DNA from: Sporothrix humicola
Taxonomy: Eukaryota > Ascomycota > Sordariomycetes > Ophiostomatales > Ophiostomataceae
Length of the DNA stretch: 64,000 nucleotides
Assembly: GCA_021396245.1 (NCBI GenBank)
Contig: WNYE01000118.1
Location: 1-64,000 of the forward strand
Direction of reading: 5' to 3'
Numbering within the stretch: position 1 is the stretch's first letter; each line of letters starts with the position of its first letter. Below, one piece after another: positions 13,346-25,552 of the stretch. A program made the position numbers and the translations under genes. The notes under the pieces were generated by a model. It did no database searches and had not been told where the DNA came from. It was given only the letters and a program-made list of their open reading frames with translations.

Positions 13346-14556
13346 ACGAATTCTGATCAGTGCCGACATCATATTAAGTAATGGCCCGAGAAAATCCGTG
13401 AAAGGGCCGGGCTGTTTCATGTGATGTTGGGGCATTCACAAACGTAGCAGCACGCTCTTTCCACTTGTCAGTGAAAGGGCTTATGACCGCGTCAACATTT
13501 CTCTTCTTGTCTGTCATTTTTGTGTTAACATTTTTTTTCCGCAATTCCTTCTCCTCAACATTTATGTTTTCCACATTTCTTTTTCTCTTACATTTCTTTT
13601 TATCTTTTTTCCCTTTCTTTTCTTTGTTTTTATTTGGGACGAGAATATATCGAGGCGCAAGCATAAAGGACCATTGGGCACAGCAATTGGGTTGGCGCAA
13701 AGTGGGACTGCTTGTTATTTTTTTCTGTGGTTTTGTTCATTGTTCGAGTGGCTCGTTTTTTTAACCCTCTTCTTCTTTTCCACGCTTCGATACCACTGCG
13801 TGTGTGTTTTTCATTCATTCTTTCTTTCTTTCTCGATCGTTTTCGATCCCTTTTGTTGGTTCGACATTGTGTATTCTCTTGTCTTGATCTGGACAGTCTT
13901 TGCTTGTTTGTGTATGGTTTGTGCGTGTGACCCCGACCCGGTTGTGAGGATAGAAGACTGGACGACAAGGAAGTGGGTGAACTGTGAGGGTTATTTTTTG
14001 TGAAGGCATGCGCTTCCGAGTGAGGCTGGAAGAGCCTGCGAGGCAATAAAAATGATGTATGGCAAAGTCCTGCCACCTACTTATATATTGGTTATAAGAT
14101 ATTTTTTCTTGGGAATTTTTAATTGACGGAACTGTGTGTGGATGATCGTGTCTTGTGCTACTTTTTCTTCTTCCGAGTGTAACAAAATCGGTGCGAACGT
14201 TTGAGTGAAAAGGCTAAGAACCTGTTGAGACCAAGGTTAGGTTTATATATAATTTGGGCCGTGTTCATTGTCGTGTCCGGTTGAATAAACTGTCGCATAT
14301 GATATGCTGCCTTGACATGCCGTGTTGTATGGCTGAGACATGGAGTCTCAACCGTACAAGGAGCAAGATGGATGGTTGATTGTATTGAACGAGCCGAAAG
14401 GAATCAGAGAGAAGTAGACAAAAAGAGAAAACGCAAGCGAGGTCCACTGCTTGGGGGATATTGTGTGATGTTATAGAGGGTAGTATCCCGGTCGGTCCAG
14501 CCGGGTAAAAATAAAGGGAAGTTAGGTTGAGAAGAAGAGAAATGAAAAGAGAGAAG

Positions 14557-14596
<40 letters not shown>

Positions 14597-16347
14597 ACGT
14601 GTGATGCGTTGGATGGACAGAAGTTGAATGTGATTGGATTGTTGATTGTTGAGAGAACAGAACAGGTAACATAACAATAGTCTCATATGACAAGATGAGA
14701 GACCCGCACGGAGTATCGATAGAAGATGGGAAAGAGGGGGGTACAGAGTACTTGTATGAAAGGGAGACAACAAAGGCTGCGGGAATCGCCCAACTCAACG
14801 GGAAAACGTGGGACAGTCCGGCTCTCACTACTTTTGTGTTGAGATCTAGGAAATCCGCCGATCCGCTCGTGTTGAGACTAGTCCTGTATTACTTCGTACT
14901 TGTATCTTACTACATTCGTTTTCTCCTTCTTTTTGTTTTCTTTTTTCCCGGCTTGATGGCACCAAACTAGGCAATACTGGAGGTTGAGACTTGAAAGGGC
15001 GTGGCGCTGTTCTGCAATGGGTCAAAAGCTGATTGAAAATGGCAATGGTCGTGGCCGATCCATTCTCGATTTAAAATTGACATGAGATTGAGACCGATTA
15101 AAGAGCAGGGCCTTTGGGCACATTTTTCGCCCAGTAGGCTGGCGAGGCTGGCAATCCCGCAATCCAAATGACATCGCACTCATTTTCAAGAGGAGAAACA
15201 ATATTTCAATATTTGGCCTGTCTCCTTTGGGCAAACGAGATGTGGAAGGGGCGGAAAATGAGACTGACACGACTAGCTCAGGCCCGTGTAAGGGTCCCAT
15301 GTCTGTTCTGAGTCGTGACGCTCACTCGCTAGCGGTGTGAGGCTGGAAAGGTACTGTCAAGTGTTTGTGAGATGCCCATTGACACGAGAGACCCAGCTGG
15401 CCAAGCTGGCCGAGCGGGCCAAGCTGAAGATGCATAGTATGTAAGTGCGCCGTAATGCACCATCAATCGGCATCTCCATCATGGCGCGATGAGCCAAGCC
15501 GACCCCAGCTCAAGCCTGATCTGCCACGTCCTCTCGGAAAATAATGGGGGATGGGGAATATGGCTCCTTTTGGCGGCATCGTGTGCATGCAAATGTGCCT
15601 AGGGACATGAAGAAGAAAACGAACGAAAGGTTCGGGGCGCTAGAGAGTCAGACGAATGTCTTGGCTTCAGGTCGGCAAGCATGCCGGATGGAGAGGTGAA
15701 GGAGGCATGGCATTCGCGTGAGATCAAGGTTTGCGTGTTCTGAGGGTGGAACAGGTTCAGCAGGTCCAGCTTCCGATGTGCAGGAACCACCGAGCCACCT
15801 ATTGGAGTGGGCAGCTAACGGAGATCCACTCTTGCGTTCCTTGCAGAGACATGGCACTCAAGCAATTCGTCTTTTCAGCTGCGTCTACCACACATCTGCT
15901 CGAGTTGGCTGGTTGGGTACAATTCTGGAGTCCTCGCCCTTTTCTAAATGCCATCGGCATTGCAGTGAGTGAGCAGGAATTCGATGTAAAAAAGATGGCC
16001 AATTTCTGAAGTAGATGTCTCGATACTGGCAGAGTGACCTTCCAGCATGGTCACGTGATATCATTGTTGAAAGGCTCCACCACCAACTGGCTGTCTGTCC
16101 TAGCTTCTTCACTTGGTTTTCACCTTCGTTTTCTTCATGCTCGTGTCTCATACTGATACAACTCTGAGCACCCACCGGCATCACTCATCCTACGACTACA
16201 GGCCCGCGCACACCAGAAGGACAGACTCGAATTGGTGTTGGAAATTTCTTCTCGACGTCAATTCCCTGATAGAACACAAAAAGGGTAAAAAGAGCAACCA
16301 TTGGGACTCTGCCAAAGACCCAAGGTTGATCGTCTCATACGCCAACC
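13346..16347. other. 3 kb spacer between vib-1 and the DUF2011-like gene
   Basis: The first kilobase is T-rich and presumably contains the vib-1 3' UTR. A (TA)16 microsatellite lies at 14561-14592. Around 15391-15430 there is a short imperfect repeat of CTGGCC/AAGCTG units. I see no gene; overlapping frames near 14265-14830 and 15600-16180 have no protein-like composition. Confidence 0.6.
14561..14592. repeat. (TA)16 microsatellite
   Basis: An uninterrupted TA dinucleotide run of 32 bases in the spacer downstream of vib-1. It is likely to vary in length between strains. Confidence 0.95.
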
Positions 16348-17592
16348 ATGGCGTCTCTTATGAGCCATACCAGAGCGTACGTACATCTTCAATTATAGAT
16401 ATACTGTGCATATTTTAACGATATGGTTAGAGTACGCCGCGAGGATCTTGCTCGAGAAGCAGAAGCAGAGGGAGGTGGAAATCCAAGCAGCCATGGCAGA
16501 GTAGATGACAAGGCAGAAGATGGAGAGGCCGTTGTGGCTCGGGCTGCACTTGATGCCTACATGAAGAGCACACTGGGCCTGCAGTTTGATATACTGCAGC
16601 CTCAGTCGCAGTTGCAGCCAGCACCTGCACCGGCGAAATCGACATCGAAATCGAAAACAGAACCGGAACCAAGCCAAAGACCGGACAGGGGGGAGGATAA
16701 CGGCGATGACAGCGATCAATCGATGAGCTCGTCGGACGATAATGAGACAAAGCAAAGGCCATCATCAGGGATCCAGCAACAACGAAAAAAGAAAGCAAGT
16801 ACGGCAACCGGGTTTGCCTTCCGGCTCTTTTCTGGGAGCGGAAAGGCCACAAACCCCGCCCAGAAAGCGGACACAACATCTGCTCAAAAAACCGCCTCCG
16901 ACGCGGCTCCTGCACAGGCACCGATTGTCCTGCTTGACGATGGTGACGGTACCGAAGCACTCGGAGAAGGCGGCCTGCTGAACCCGCCACGGCCGCTCAG
17001 CTTTTATCTGGCCGGAGAGCCATCCGCTAAGGCACTTTCTCGCTATGCACAAGTCGCTGTATCTGGCGAGGACGTGATCAATGCCAGCCACAGTACCCGT
17101 GCCTGGGGCTGGGAGGTGCCGTGGCGTGCTCGCACCGTCATCCAGGCACCTAGCAAAACCGCCATGCGCGCGCTTCTGGCAAATGCATTGGCTTCCGACG
17201 CGGCAGAGGCGCTGCCCGAGAATTTGGCGCTGGCGCTGTCGTCAGCTGCAAACGCTCTTCCATCGTGGGCATCCTCCTCACAATCGCCCGAGCCAGCCAC
17301 TCCACTGCCGCTATTGCGCCAGCCGGTCGATCCTCCGGCGACAAAACACCGCCGCCCAGGCAAACGTCGCCGCATTATTTTGCGGAAGCGCGAACAAGCG
17401 CGTCTTGAGAAGGTTGCCAAGGCGGCAGCACAGGCGCAGTCCAAGGAGGAGCACCTGTCAGAGAAGAAGAAGCGCTTGAACCGTATCAAGAAGCTGCGGC
17501 GACGGGAGAAGAAGAGGGTAGCAAAGGGCGCAGAAGGCGGGGATGGAGACGACGACGGCGACGTCAGTGGAGATGGCTCTGGCGGCGATTGA
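16348..17592 (+). CDS. DUF2011-like basic protein of unknown function
   Basis: I recognise the pattern of the fungal DUF2011 family: an FRLFS motif, a region with VSGEDV and an aromatic AWGWEVPWR stretch, then a strongly basic tail. Its function is unknown. My model has a 29-nt first exon (16348-16376), an intron 16377-16430 (GTACGT donor, TTAG acceptor) and exon 2 16431-17592, giving 396 residues and placing the conserved VRREDL right after the splice. The alternative is an unspliced start at the ATG at 16423, which reads MVRVRREDL. Residues about 60-130 are low-complexity (Gln/Pro/Ala/Ser); the last 90 residues are Lys/Arg-rich (HRRPGKRRRIILRKRE, then a coiled basic helix) and end in an acidic Gly/Asp tail. 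The basic region suggests nuclear or nucleolar location, which is inference. Confidence 0.72.
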
Positions 17593-18275
17593 GTGCTTTC
17601 TCAGGCGGAGGAGGTATCCGCCAATTTTCTCTACTTTTACTCTTTTTCAGCGATTCAGCGAAATAAACGTGATACCAGATTTCTAATGCAACTCCGTTCC
17701 CCTTGCTCATTGTCGGCGATATTGTTGTAGAAATGCTCTTCGAATGCTTCAAGAAACCTTAAGCCACAATGCACATGCTTTGCACCGCCACGTGCACGCT
17801 AAAATCCTAGGCACTTAGCGCAACAATATACCCGCCCTCCGCCCAAGCTTGGCAGCTTGGTTATTTTGCGGGTTCCACTTTGAGCTCCTGCCGTCATTGC
17901 TGAATTCCAATGCCCTTTAAGGGACAACATCGTCACCTTTTATTTGCCCTTTTTCTTTACCCTCCAGCATGCCCAGAGCGTGACAGCCATCCTGTCCCCT
18001 CCCCGACACGTCGCCAAATAGCGTCGCCAGCCTCAGGTCCGTTTCGAATACGATCCTACTGCACTAATATCTTTTCAACAACGTTGTACGAAGACCGGGA
18101 CAATACACACTGCACGATCTTGGATCCGACCAACGTCGCCAGTGAACCTCTCTCGCGGCGAACGAGCTGGGAGAGAAGAGGGATATAAAGGCCGGACAAG
18201 TGCTCAGTCCTCACTGTCTCTCGCAACTCTTTTTACTGCCTCCGCCATTGCGTTGCTCCTACCAAGCGCTGCACA
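17593..18275. other. spacer and promoter region of the dolichyldiphosphatase gene
   Basis: 683 bases holding the 3' end of the upstream gene and the promoter and leader of the downstream one. The part after about 18000 is pyrimidine-rich. No other feature recognised. Confidence 0.55.
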
Positions 18276-19265
18276 ATGGGCAACGACCCGATAGCATTGG
18301 CGTCGCTGTCTTTGACGCACGTTTACTACGTACGTCTCCCAAGCCCGTGTCGTCTCCTTTGCTCTCGCACTCTCTCCTCCCCCGACCCCCTCGCTCCATA
18401 CTACTTTGTCCCTACATCTACCTCTGTACCTCATTTCTAACGTGTCTACCTTCTCTCCCGCCTCTTGTAGGATCCAAATGACTTCATCTCCTACATTTGC
18501 GCCTGGCTCGCCCTCGTGCCCCAGGCCATAATAATTATCTATGTCACCCTCGTCTGGAGCACCCGTGAGGCCGAAGTTACCCTCGCCTTTGCCGGCCAGC
18601 TATTCTGTGAGGGCGTCAATTTCATCCTGAAGCGCATCATCAAGGAGGAGCGCCCGCAACACCATTATCACGGGTCAATGCTGGCTTCGCTTCTAGGTGC
18701 GGCCTCTGAAGATAGCGGCAAGGTGGGTAGCGGGGAGGCCGGCGCCATTGCGTCGGATCGCATGCCTATCCGTGGAGGCTACGGCATGCCCAGCTCACAC
18801 GCCCAATTTGCCGGATTCTGGGCTCTCACCATTGCCCTCTTTTTGCTGGTGCGGTACGGATCGCAGTCTGTGAAATTGCCCGCCAAACAGGTAAATGGGG
18901 CTCCATCACAGACGCTTGCAACTCCCTGGCACAAGAACACATCTCTGTCGCTTTTCGAGCGTGTAGCTGCCAGCATTGCTGCCTTTATCATGGCCTTTTT
19001 CATTGCCTGGAGCCGTGTCTACTTGCACTATCACACACCCAAGCAGGTGCTCGTCGGCTTTGTTGCGGGGCTCGCTGTCGGCGGCGCATGGTTCATTATC
19101 ACAACAGTTGCACGTCGTACGGGTCTTTTAGCGTGGGGTCTTGACCTGTCTCTGGCCAAATACCTACGGTTTAGGGACTTAGCACTGGAAGAAGACGTGC
19201 TTCAGCCTGGCTGGCAGAAGTGGCAAGGGCAGAAGGCGGCCGAAAAGGAAAAGAAGACTGCGTGA
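18276..19265 (+). CDS. CAX4: dolichyldiphosphatase (PAP2 family, Cax4/Cwh8 type)
   Basis: Hydrolyses dolichyl diphosphate to dolichyl phosphate on the lumenal side of the ER, recycling the lipid carrier of N-glycosylation. Two exons: 18276-18329 (18 codons) and 18471-19265, 282 residues, slightly longer than the yeast protein; the intron has a GTACGT donor and a TTCTAAC branch point. The acid-phosphatase signature is complete: Lys72 with Arg79-Pro80 (K-x6-RP), Pro125-Ser126-Ser127-His128, and Ser199-Arg200 to His206 (SR-x5-H). At least four hydrophobic segments surround these motifs. An insert rich in Gly, Ser and Ala (about residues 93-117) lies between motifs 1 and 2. The start is chosen because exon 1 supplies the conserved N-terminus leading into DPNDFISY. 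Confidence 0.92.
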
Positions 19266-20361
19266 TGATGGTTGGCGAAGGGAGAGGCCGGAAGGGGTCA
19301 GAATGTGAAGAGTATTCCGGAAAGAAAAAACGAACAGCAGACAATGAATGAACGAGAAAACTCAAGGTGACGAATGGATAGGACGTGACTTAAGATGCAT
19401 GACTTTTGGCATTTCTCGCGAAATCTTGATTATTCCGTCACCATACAGTTTATTGCTTTGGCTATATCAAATCGGCTTATATGTTGTTGGCACATGCCGT
19501 TCTAACGGTGGCACCCAAAGCATCATGCAACAATTGGCTTCAGATTTATCACGACTTCCACATACTCCCACTATTTGTAAACGGCCTGGTTACGCAATGT
19601 GACATCCTTTCAATTGGGATAGCTACTTTTAGTACAGATGCCTCTATTTGTATGACAATATGAGAGCCTCGAGCTTGAGTGTATGTATGTGGGTGTACAG
19701 AGGAAAGAGATCGAAGGGGCTCTCTGGGGGGCTGAAAGAAGAGATACAAAGAAGGAGAAAAGGGAAGAAAATGAAAGAAAACGGGACTGGCTAAAGAATC
19801 TCTGGACGCCTCACCGATGCAGAAAATACAGGCCCTTTCTTAAGGGCATTTGTTGCTTGCAAAACCAGTCGGACATAAGAGGTAACAGGAGAGGGATAAG
19901 AAGCAGAAGAGGAAAAGATAACGGAAGAGAAAACATATAGGCAAAACATTGTGTTTTGCAGTGATATGTGGTGTGCTCTGTTTGTCTATAGGAAAGATAA
20001 CGCCATCATTTCGCCTTCCAACGCAGCCAGACAGTTGCTTGTCTCCTGGCGTTGAATATAGTTGTGCTGTGTCAAGATAGAGAAGAAAAGAAGGGATAAG
20101 AAAGAGAAAGAAAAGGGGAGGGAAAAAAAAGTTCGCTTCCTATCCCGCCCAAAAGTTTGTTTCCGCCACGCACCGTGTGAAATTCGGAACAGTTAAAACC
20201 ACCGTTAAAATAAAAGACGAAGAAAAAAACAAAAAGTTCGCCGAGCACCGTTCATAGTTTATCAAAAGAAAAGAAGAAGAAAAGTTCATAATGCGTCTGC
20301 AAACATGGAGGAATATGGACGGCCCAGCACTTGTCAAAGTCGCTCAAGTAACGAGAAGGCT
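19266..20361. other. convergent spacer
   Basis: About 1.1 kb between the 3' ends of the dolichyldiphosphatase gene (+) and the membrane protein gene (-). It contains purine-rich tracts (19700-19930 and 20080-20130) but no gene I can support. The 3' UTRs of both neighbours must lie here. Confidence 0.55.
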
Positions 20362-22838
20362 TTAAATCCAATCACCTGTTGTCTTGCCTGTGACCCCGGT
20401 GTGGCTCGCCGATGAAGCTTCCCGGCGGAGGCTGGGGGCTGTGGAGCGGACTGCTGAACTGTTGCTCCGCGATACGGATGCGAAGCCGACACCCCGTGGG
20501 CTGGGCAATTTAGTTGTCAGCAGTGCCTTTGTCGGGCTCTGCTGCGGGCTATAGACAGACGGACTCAAGGTCGGTCCACTGGCAAAAATGTCGTCATCTT
20601 GGTTATAGCCCTTCTGATTCGTCGCCTGTGACTGATTGAGAACATTGTCTAAAGTGCTCGGTGCAAAAACAGGTGCAATGATGCTGTCCTGTGGCCGGGG
20701 AACAGGAGGCAGCGTTTTCATCCGTGCATCCTTGACAGGATCTCGAATTGGAGACGCATCTTCAATATCAATAGACTGTTCTCTGTTGTCACTTATTGAC
20801 AACTGGCCGAGGTTGGACAAGGGGCTTGGCCGACGAGCCGGTGCTATTTGCGATAGCTGCAGGGGCTGTTGTTGCTGGGCGAGGAATGCAGCAGCTGCCC
20901 GCTGTTGCTCTGCCTCTTTCAATGCTGCAGTATCTATTGCTGTCGCGGCATCGTCTGCCCCTGCCATGTAAAGGGTATAGACCTTTTTGTCCACAATTTG
21001 GGACTCCATGGGAGCAAAGTCCTCCACATTTGACAGGCGGAGGCCAATCTGCACCGTGGCCGACGATGCCATGGACGAGTCTCGGCGATGACGCCCGGCC
21101 GCCAAGTTATTCATGGACGGTGGTGGCTTCAGTGAGCTCATGTCGTAACGGCCATTATGGCCAGCTTGAATCAGTCTTGCCGAGCCAGGCATGTATGTTG
21201 TGGCGGGGAGAAGAACGAGAGACTTTGTGGTTGACGGAGAAAATGGGACTTTCCGCGTGGAAGCTGTCGACATAGCTGAGGATGAGAAGGCCGATGCCGA
21301 CGACATTTGGGCCGGCTCGGGTGCCTGAATAGAGACCGCAGTGCCCGAATCCGGCGTGCCCATATTCATGGGATAGAAGGCATTGGATCTCAGTGGGTTT
21401 GGTCGGCGCGGCGGACTGTCGTATGCGGGCGACATGCCACGGTTAATGAGAATACCAGCTTCGTCTTCTTTCCGGTCTTGCACGGGGCCGCTGATCAGGC
21501 TGGCATCGCTCAGCATGCGGCGAAGGTCCGTCCCACTGCCAACAGGGCCCATCATGTGGCCCTGGAAATCAGGCTCACTTCCACCGTAGCGGCGAATTCT
21601 GTCCTTGATGCGATGGCGCTCATACTCCCCTGCCTTTCCACGTGGCCCAATGGTTGAGATGGTAGTGGAGCGCAAAAACAGGTGGAGGCCACCGGTCATC
21701 AAACCTGAGACGCCAGCGACGACGGAGGCGACCATTGAGAGGGTGATAGCCTGGCCACCGTCGTCTTGCTGATACTGGAAGCCAAGAGAGAAAAAGAATG
21801 GAATTATGAGCGTCTAAGAGCACCTGTTAGTTGGCGGGTTCGGGGAGATGATTGGGGGTCTTTGAGAAAAAGGCTCTTAACTGGAGAAACACTTACGTTC
21901 GAGAGTATACCAAGCGCTAAGTAGTAGACCATGCGCGAGGCGGAGACACGCTCTGAAATATCGATTTTTGTGCTCCGGGCGAGACGCACAAAAATTATGG
22001 CGGTGCACAGCACCAAGATAATATCAATGGCAAGGAGAACGGCAAAGCAGCCGCGCGAGTAAATTGCCACAAACCAAAATAATGAAGCAAAGCAAAAGTC
22101 GGGTGACCGGATGAAGTCGGCCACGAGAAAGTTGGTGAGAAGGAGCATGCCGAGAATGATGAGACAGATGGTCGTTGTGTATTTGCCGCGTGCAGGAAAC
22201 GGCTTCTTGCGGAGACCCCGAATCGCAACCTCAACGCCGAAGACGAGCTGGATGTAAGGGACAATAAAAACGGCTATGTTGTCAGATGATATTTTTGTCA
22301 CAATGAGGGGAGGAAGAATCAACCAATTCTCCACAAGAAACGAAGAAATTGTCAAGAGCCCTTGGCGTCCAAACTTACCAGGCAACATAAACTGAGAAAC
22401 AAGTGTGCAACCGATGCTCAACAGGCTCTGGAGGCCTTGGGCCTGGGCCACAGAAAAGCCTATTCCTTGCACAGTAATTCCAATGGAGATGATCAGAGGG
22501 AAAAGCTCTGCAGACTGGATGAAAGAGGCCTTTGGGCGGTCAATGGCGTTGGCATAGCGCTTGTTGTTTCTTTTCCTTGTCGAGTAGGCATCGTAGAGGA
22601 TGCCGCAAGCTGTGGCAAATGCTGCTACTGCGTTGAACGCAGCCAATATTATTGTAGACGTCCGAATTGACTTTGCAGCTGCGAAGCGTAGCTCACTGAT
22701 AAATTGGATCTGCTGTTGCGTTGCGTTGGAGCCGAGCTGGAATATTCCCGAAGAGTCGTTTGAGTTTGAGCTCGAGAAGCCATTCACATCGCGCACAGCC
22801 AGCCACGCCGCTGCGGGTATTATTCGTAAACTATCCAT
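20362..22838 (-). CDS. multi-pass membrane protein with long cytoplasmic-type tail (GPCR-like topology)
   Basis: I do not recognise a named family. Exon 1 is 22838-21897 (314 codons, ending on a whole codon), the intron 21896-21814 (GTAAGT, ACTAAC branch), and exon 2 21813-20362, giving 797 residues. The N-terminus (1-60) is Ser/Asn-rich with a possible N-glycosylation site at Asn38-Ala-Thr. Seven or eight hydrophobic segments follow, at about 61-83, 110-132, 136-153, 190-207, 221-241, 246-285 (possibly two) and 303-328, and a last one just after the splice at about 340-360. The final 430 residues are disordered, rich in Ser, Pro, Ala and Gln, beginning with a basic stretch GEYERHRIKDRIRRYGG. 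This arrangement resembles a fungal receptor, but no GPCR signature can be claimed. The 5' leader contains a CA repeat a few bases before the ATG. Confidence 0.8.
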
Positions 22839-22841
22839 TGT

Positions 22842-22865
22842 TTGTGTTTGTGTGTGTGTGTGTGT
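22842..22865. repeat. GT/CA dinucleotide tract in a 5' leader
   Basis: On the + strand this is a GT-rich run; on the coding (-) strand it reads as a CA repeat ending a few bases before the ATG at 22838. One exact TACGGAGTA copy (22865-22873) overlaps its far end. Confidence 0.85.
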
Positions 22866-23786
22866 ACGGAGTACAGGTGTACTGTTTTGAAGTGCGTATG
22901 TGTGAGGTTGAAAGGCGGTGTTGAGTTGAAAAAGGAAAACCGTGAGAGGGACGATGAACGGTGAGGTCGACGACTCGGGCTGACGCCGAGCGTCGAAAAA
23001 CACGAGAGAGAGCCAAGCAGACGGCAAGGAGTTGATGGCGAGTTGGCCTTCTCTCTCTCTCCGGTGTTGGTCAAGTCATCTAATCCGCGCGTAGTTGTCG
23101 TCGATATCGTGATGTCGTCGAGTGATGAAAGGCTACAAATCGAAGGAATGGAGAGAATGTGTGAAAGGTAGGAAAGAAAGAAGAGCGAGAGACGAAATGC
23201 AAAAGAAAGGTTGAAAGAGAAGAGGAAACAGATTGGATCCGTAAGGAGTGGAGGAAGAGAAGGGAAAGAGTGTGTGAGGATGGCCAATGGTGCAGAGAAA
23301 AAGAGAGTGCCGCAGCGAGTCGCAATGTCCGGGAGAGCAGGCCAAAAAGGACCAAAGAGAATGTGAATGTGCGTGAGTGTTCGTGTGGGAGAGAAAGTCA
23401 GAACAGAGAGAAGATCAGAGTGGTAGATAGAAAATGGGAGGGTGTGGGTGTGTGGAGAACAGAGGGAGCGGAAAGAAAGAGAAAGAGAGAGCCGGGAGCA
23501 AGGTGCATCGAGCACCATCCATACTTCCCAACGGGAGAGCCGGTCGAGAGGCCAGGGTAGGGACAGGGCCTGGTTGAAGTGGAAGGTGAAAGCAGAGAAT
23601 TGGGACCGAGGAGGGGACAAATGGTGAGCATGGGAGATATCGAGCTCCTCTAGGGCGGGGACTGATCCCAGCGAAACTCTGATTTCCCTGTGACACAATG
23701 TGCAGGCAAGGCGTATGACTTTACATAGGATGCCCAAATTTTGCCCCGGGTGTTAGAAGAGATAAGAAAGAAATTTGAAAAAAAAA

Positions 23787-23811
23787 TAAAATAAAATAAA
23801 ATAAAATAAAA
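23787..23811. repeat. (TAAAA)5 microsatellite
   Basis: Five tandem TAAAA pentamers within an A-rich stretch in the spacer upstream of the membrane protein gene. Confidence 0.9.
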
Positions 23812-25530
23812 AAGAGAACGGCCCATCAAGAAGAACCTCTGCTGCACCCATTCTTCACACATTGGTGCAGTGTGTGTGCTTCTCCCAGAGATGTCCCATG
23901 CCTCTTTTTTGCATCTCTCCTGGGGTAGCACGCAACCACGGGAAGGACGAAACAGCATCAAGCCAATGCCAAGGAGCAACGAGGATTGCAACCACGAAAT
24001 GAAAAGAGAGGATATGTCAAAAAACGGGCAGGGGAAAGGCAATGGCGACCTTGGTCTTGAGCTTCATTCCGTATGAGCGTCGCATTCGTTGGAAAACCGA
24101 TCATGCCAGCACGAAGTCAAACGTGCACGCAAACTTGAAGTAGTAGGCAAAGATGGACACGGCTGGAAGGTGTTCTAGAAGGAGAGCAATCAAGGGCCAT
24201 GGATTGCCGCATAGTGGGTGGGCATGGACTAAAGCAGCGCGTTCCTGGTTGGCCTCGAGGCAGTATGGAGTGAGTACGTCGAGCGTCGTAAACGTAAGAT
24301 ACTTTGCAGATTCTTTTTGTGCATGTCTGTCTCGCCACCCGGTTAATAATGCATCTTATTATTGTCTAAGATGCAAGCGACAAATCTTGCCCGGGGCTAA
24401 AGAGGCTCTTTTGCAGAGCGGCGGCCTTTGTTTAGGCAACCTTCTACCCTAGCAATGCTGTCTTGTTGATAATTGAGACGCCGGGCAGGCGATGTAGTAC
24501 TTGACTTGCAGGCGAAAATGAAGGCACACTCTCCACAAGTGTAGAGAACCTGCCCATGCTCTGTATCTTGCGGAGTAGTACGCCGTACACAGTAATCCAT
24601 CACAAGATAAGACGATATGGCTTACCAGGACATGCTAACACAAGCATCGCTATCTACGGGGAGGGACGCTCTGGTAGACTCAGTGAGAGCCCATATCATG
24701 GCCGTGGCCCCGATATCTCTCTCAAGCAAGAGAGATGAAGTATTGTCAAAAGGGGACCGAATGCCTGTCGTGAGGCATGGGACTGCGTTAGGCACAGGGA
24801 AAACGCGTGCTGGGGTGACTGAGTCGAGGGCATGGAACACATTCATCCGGTTAGAAGATCAAGATCAAGGACGAGAAAGCCTGTCGTTGAAGCATTGAGG
24901 CTACGGTGGAGATGAAGCACTTTTGTAACACCTGGTGGTTTCGCAACGTTGGCTGCACACCCCCTTGCGCAAGGGTCGGGAAGGTGCCAACGAAGAACGA
25001 TGACGGCTCGATAGCGGGGTGGAGGGTGGTATTGGTCCCAGCTGCGAGAGCCGCAGGCACGATTGTCAAACAAGCTACAAGCTACTATTGTGTTAGTCCC
25101 AAAACGGGCTAGCGCCATATTAAATTCCCCTGGAGAGGATCAAACGATCTAGGAACCGTCCCGTGTGTCTTGCGCTAGCTTTGCACTTTATTTCCCAAGA
25201 AGCAAGCCACAGTCATCAGCCACCAACTCCTCTCGTCGCCTTTTCCACAACTCTGAAAGCCGTATCAACCCCCCACAAAAAGCCGTCCATGATGGGGGTC
25301 ATACTGCATCTTGATTAATTTATCTGATCAGTGGCTTGTGGTTGATCGTAGAGATGTGGAACGTAAGTATATGGGGATCGTGACGAACAAACAGGAGGCA
25401 ATTCCACCGTTGAAGACAATTCGGATGAGGCAAAAACGGGGAACAGATGAGGCAGGCGACTTTTCTTTTTGGTTCTGCCCTTCTCCCCCTTCCCCTCTCC
25501 CCCCCTCCCCTCACACGTGAATAACTGGTC

Positions 25531-25552
25531 TTTTTTTTTTTTTTTTTTTTTT
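25531..25552. repeat. T homopolymer
   Basis: A run of about 22 T directly after a C-rich tract (25480-25516). It marks the beginning of an AT-richer block. No gene association seen. Confidence 0.85.

Noticed and set aside
14265..14828. 187-codon minus-strand frame with a Tyr-Ile repeat
   Set aside because: The repeat is only the TA microsatellite translated; the rest is low-quality sequence.
15391..15430. Short CTGGCC/AAGCTG repeats
   Set aside because: Only a few imperfect units over about 30 bases; insufficient to call a repeat element.
22874..23737. Long minus-strand open frame of about 300 codons upstream of the membrane protein gene
   Set aside because: It is made almost only of Ser, Leu, Phe, Pro and His from CT-rich DNA, the same DNA is open in other frames, and it overlaps the leader of a well-supported gene. 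It is composition, not coding.
24622..25118. Minus-strand frames with a signal-peptide-like start (ending in PAALAAG)
   Set aside because: No ATG in the right frame (a stop lies just upstream), no recognisable family and no splice sites that extend it. Possibly a decayed gene, but unsupported.
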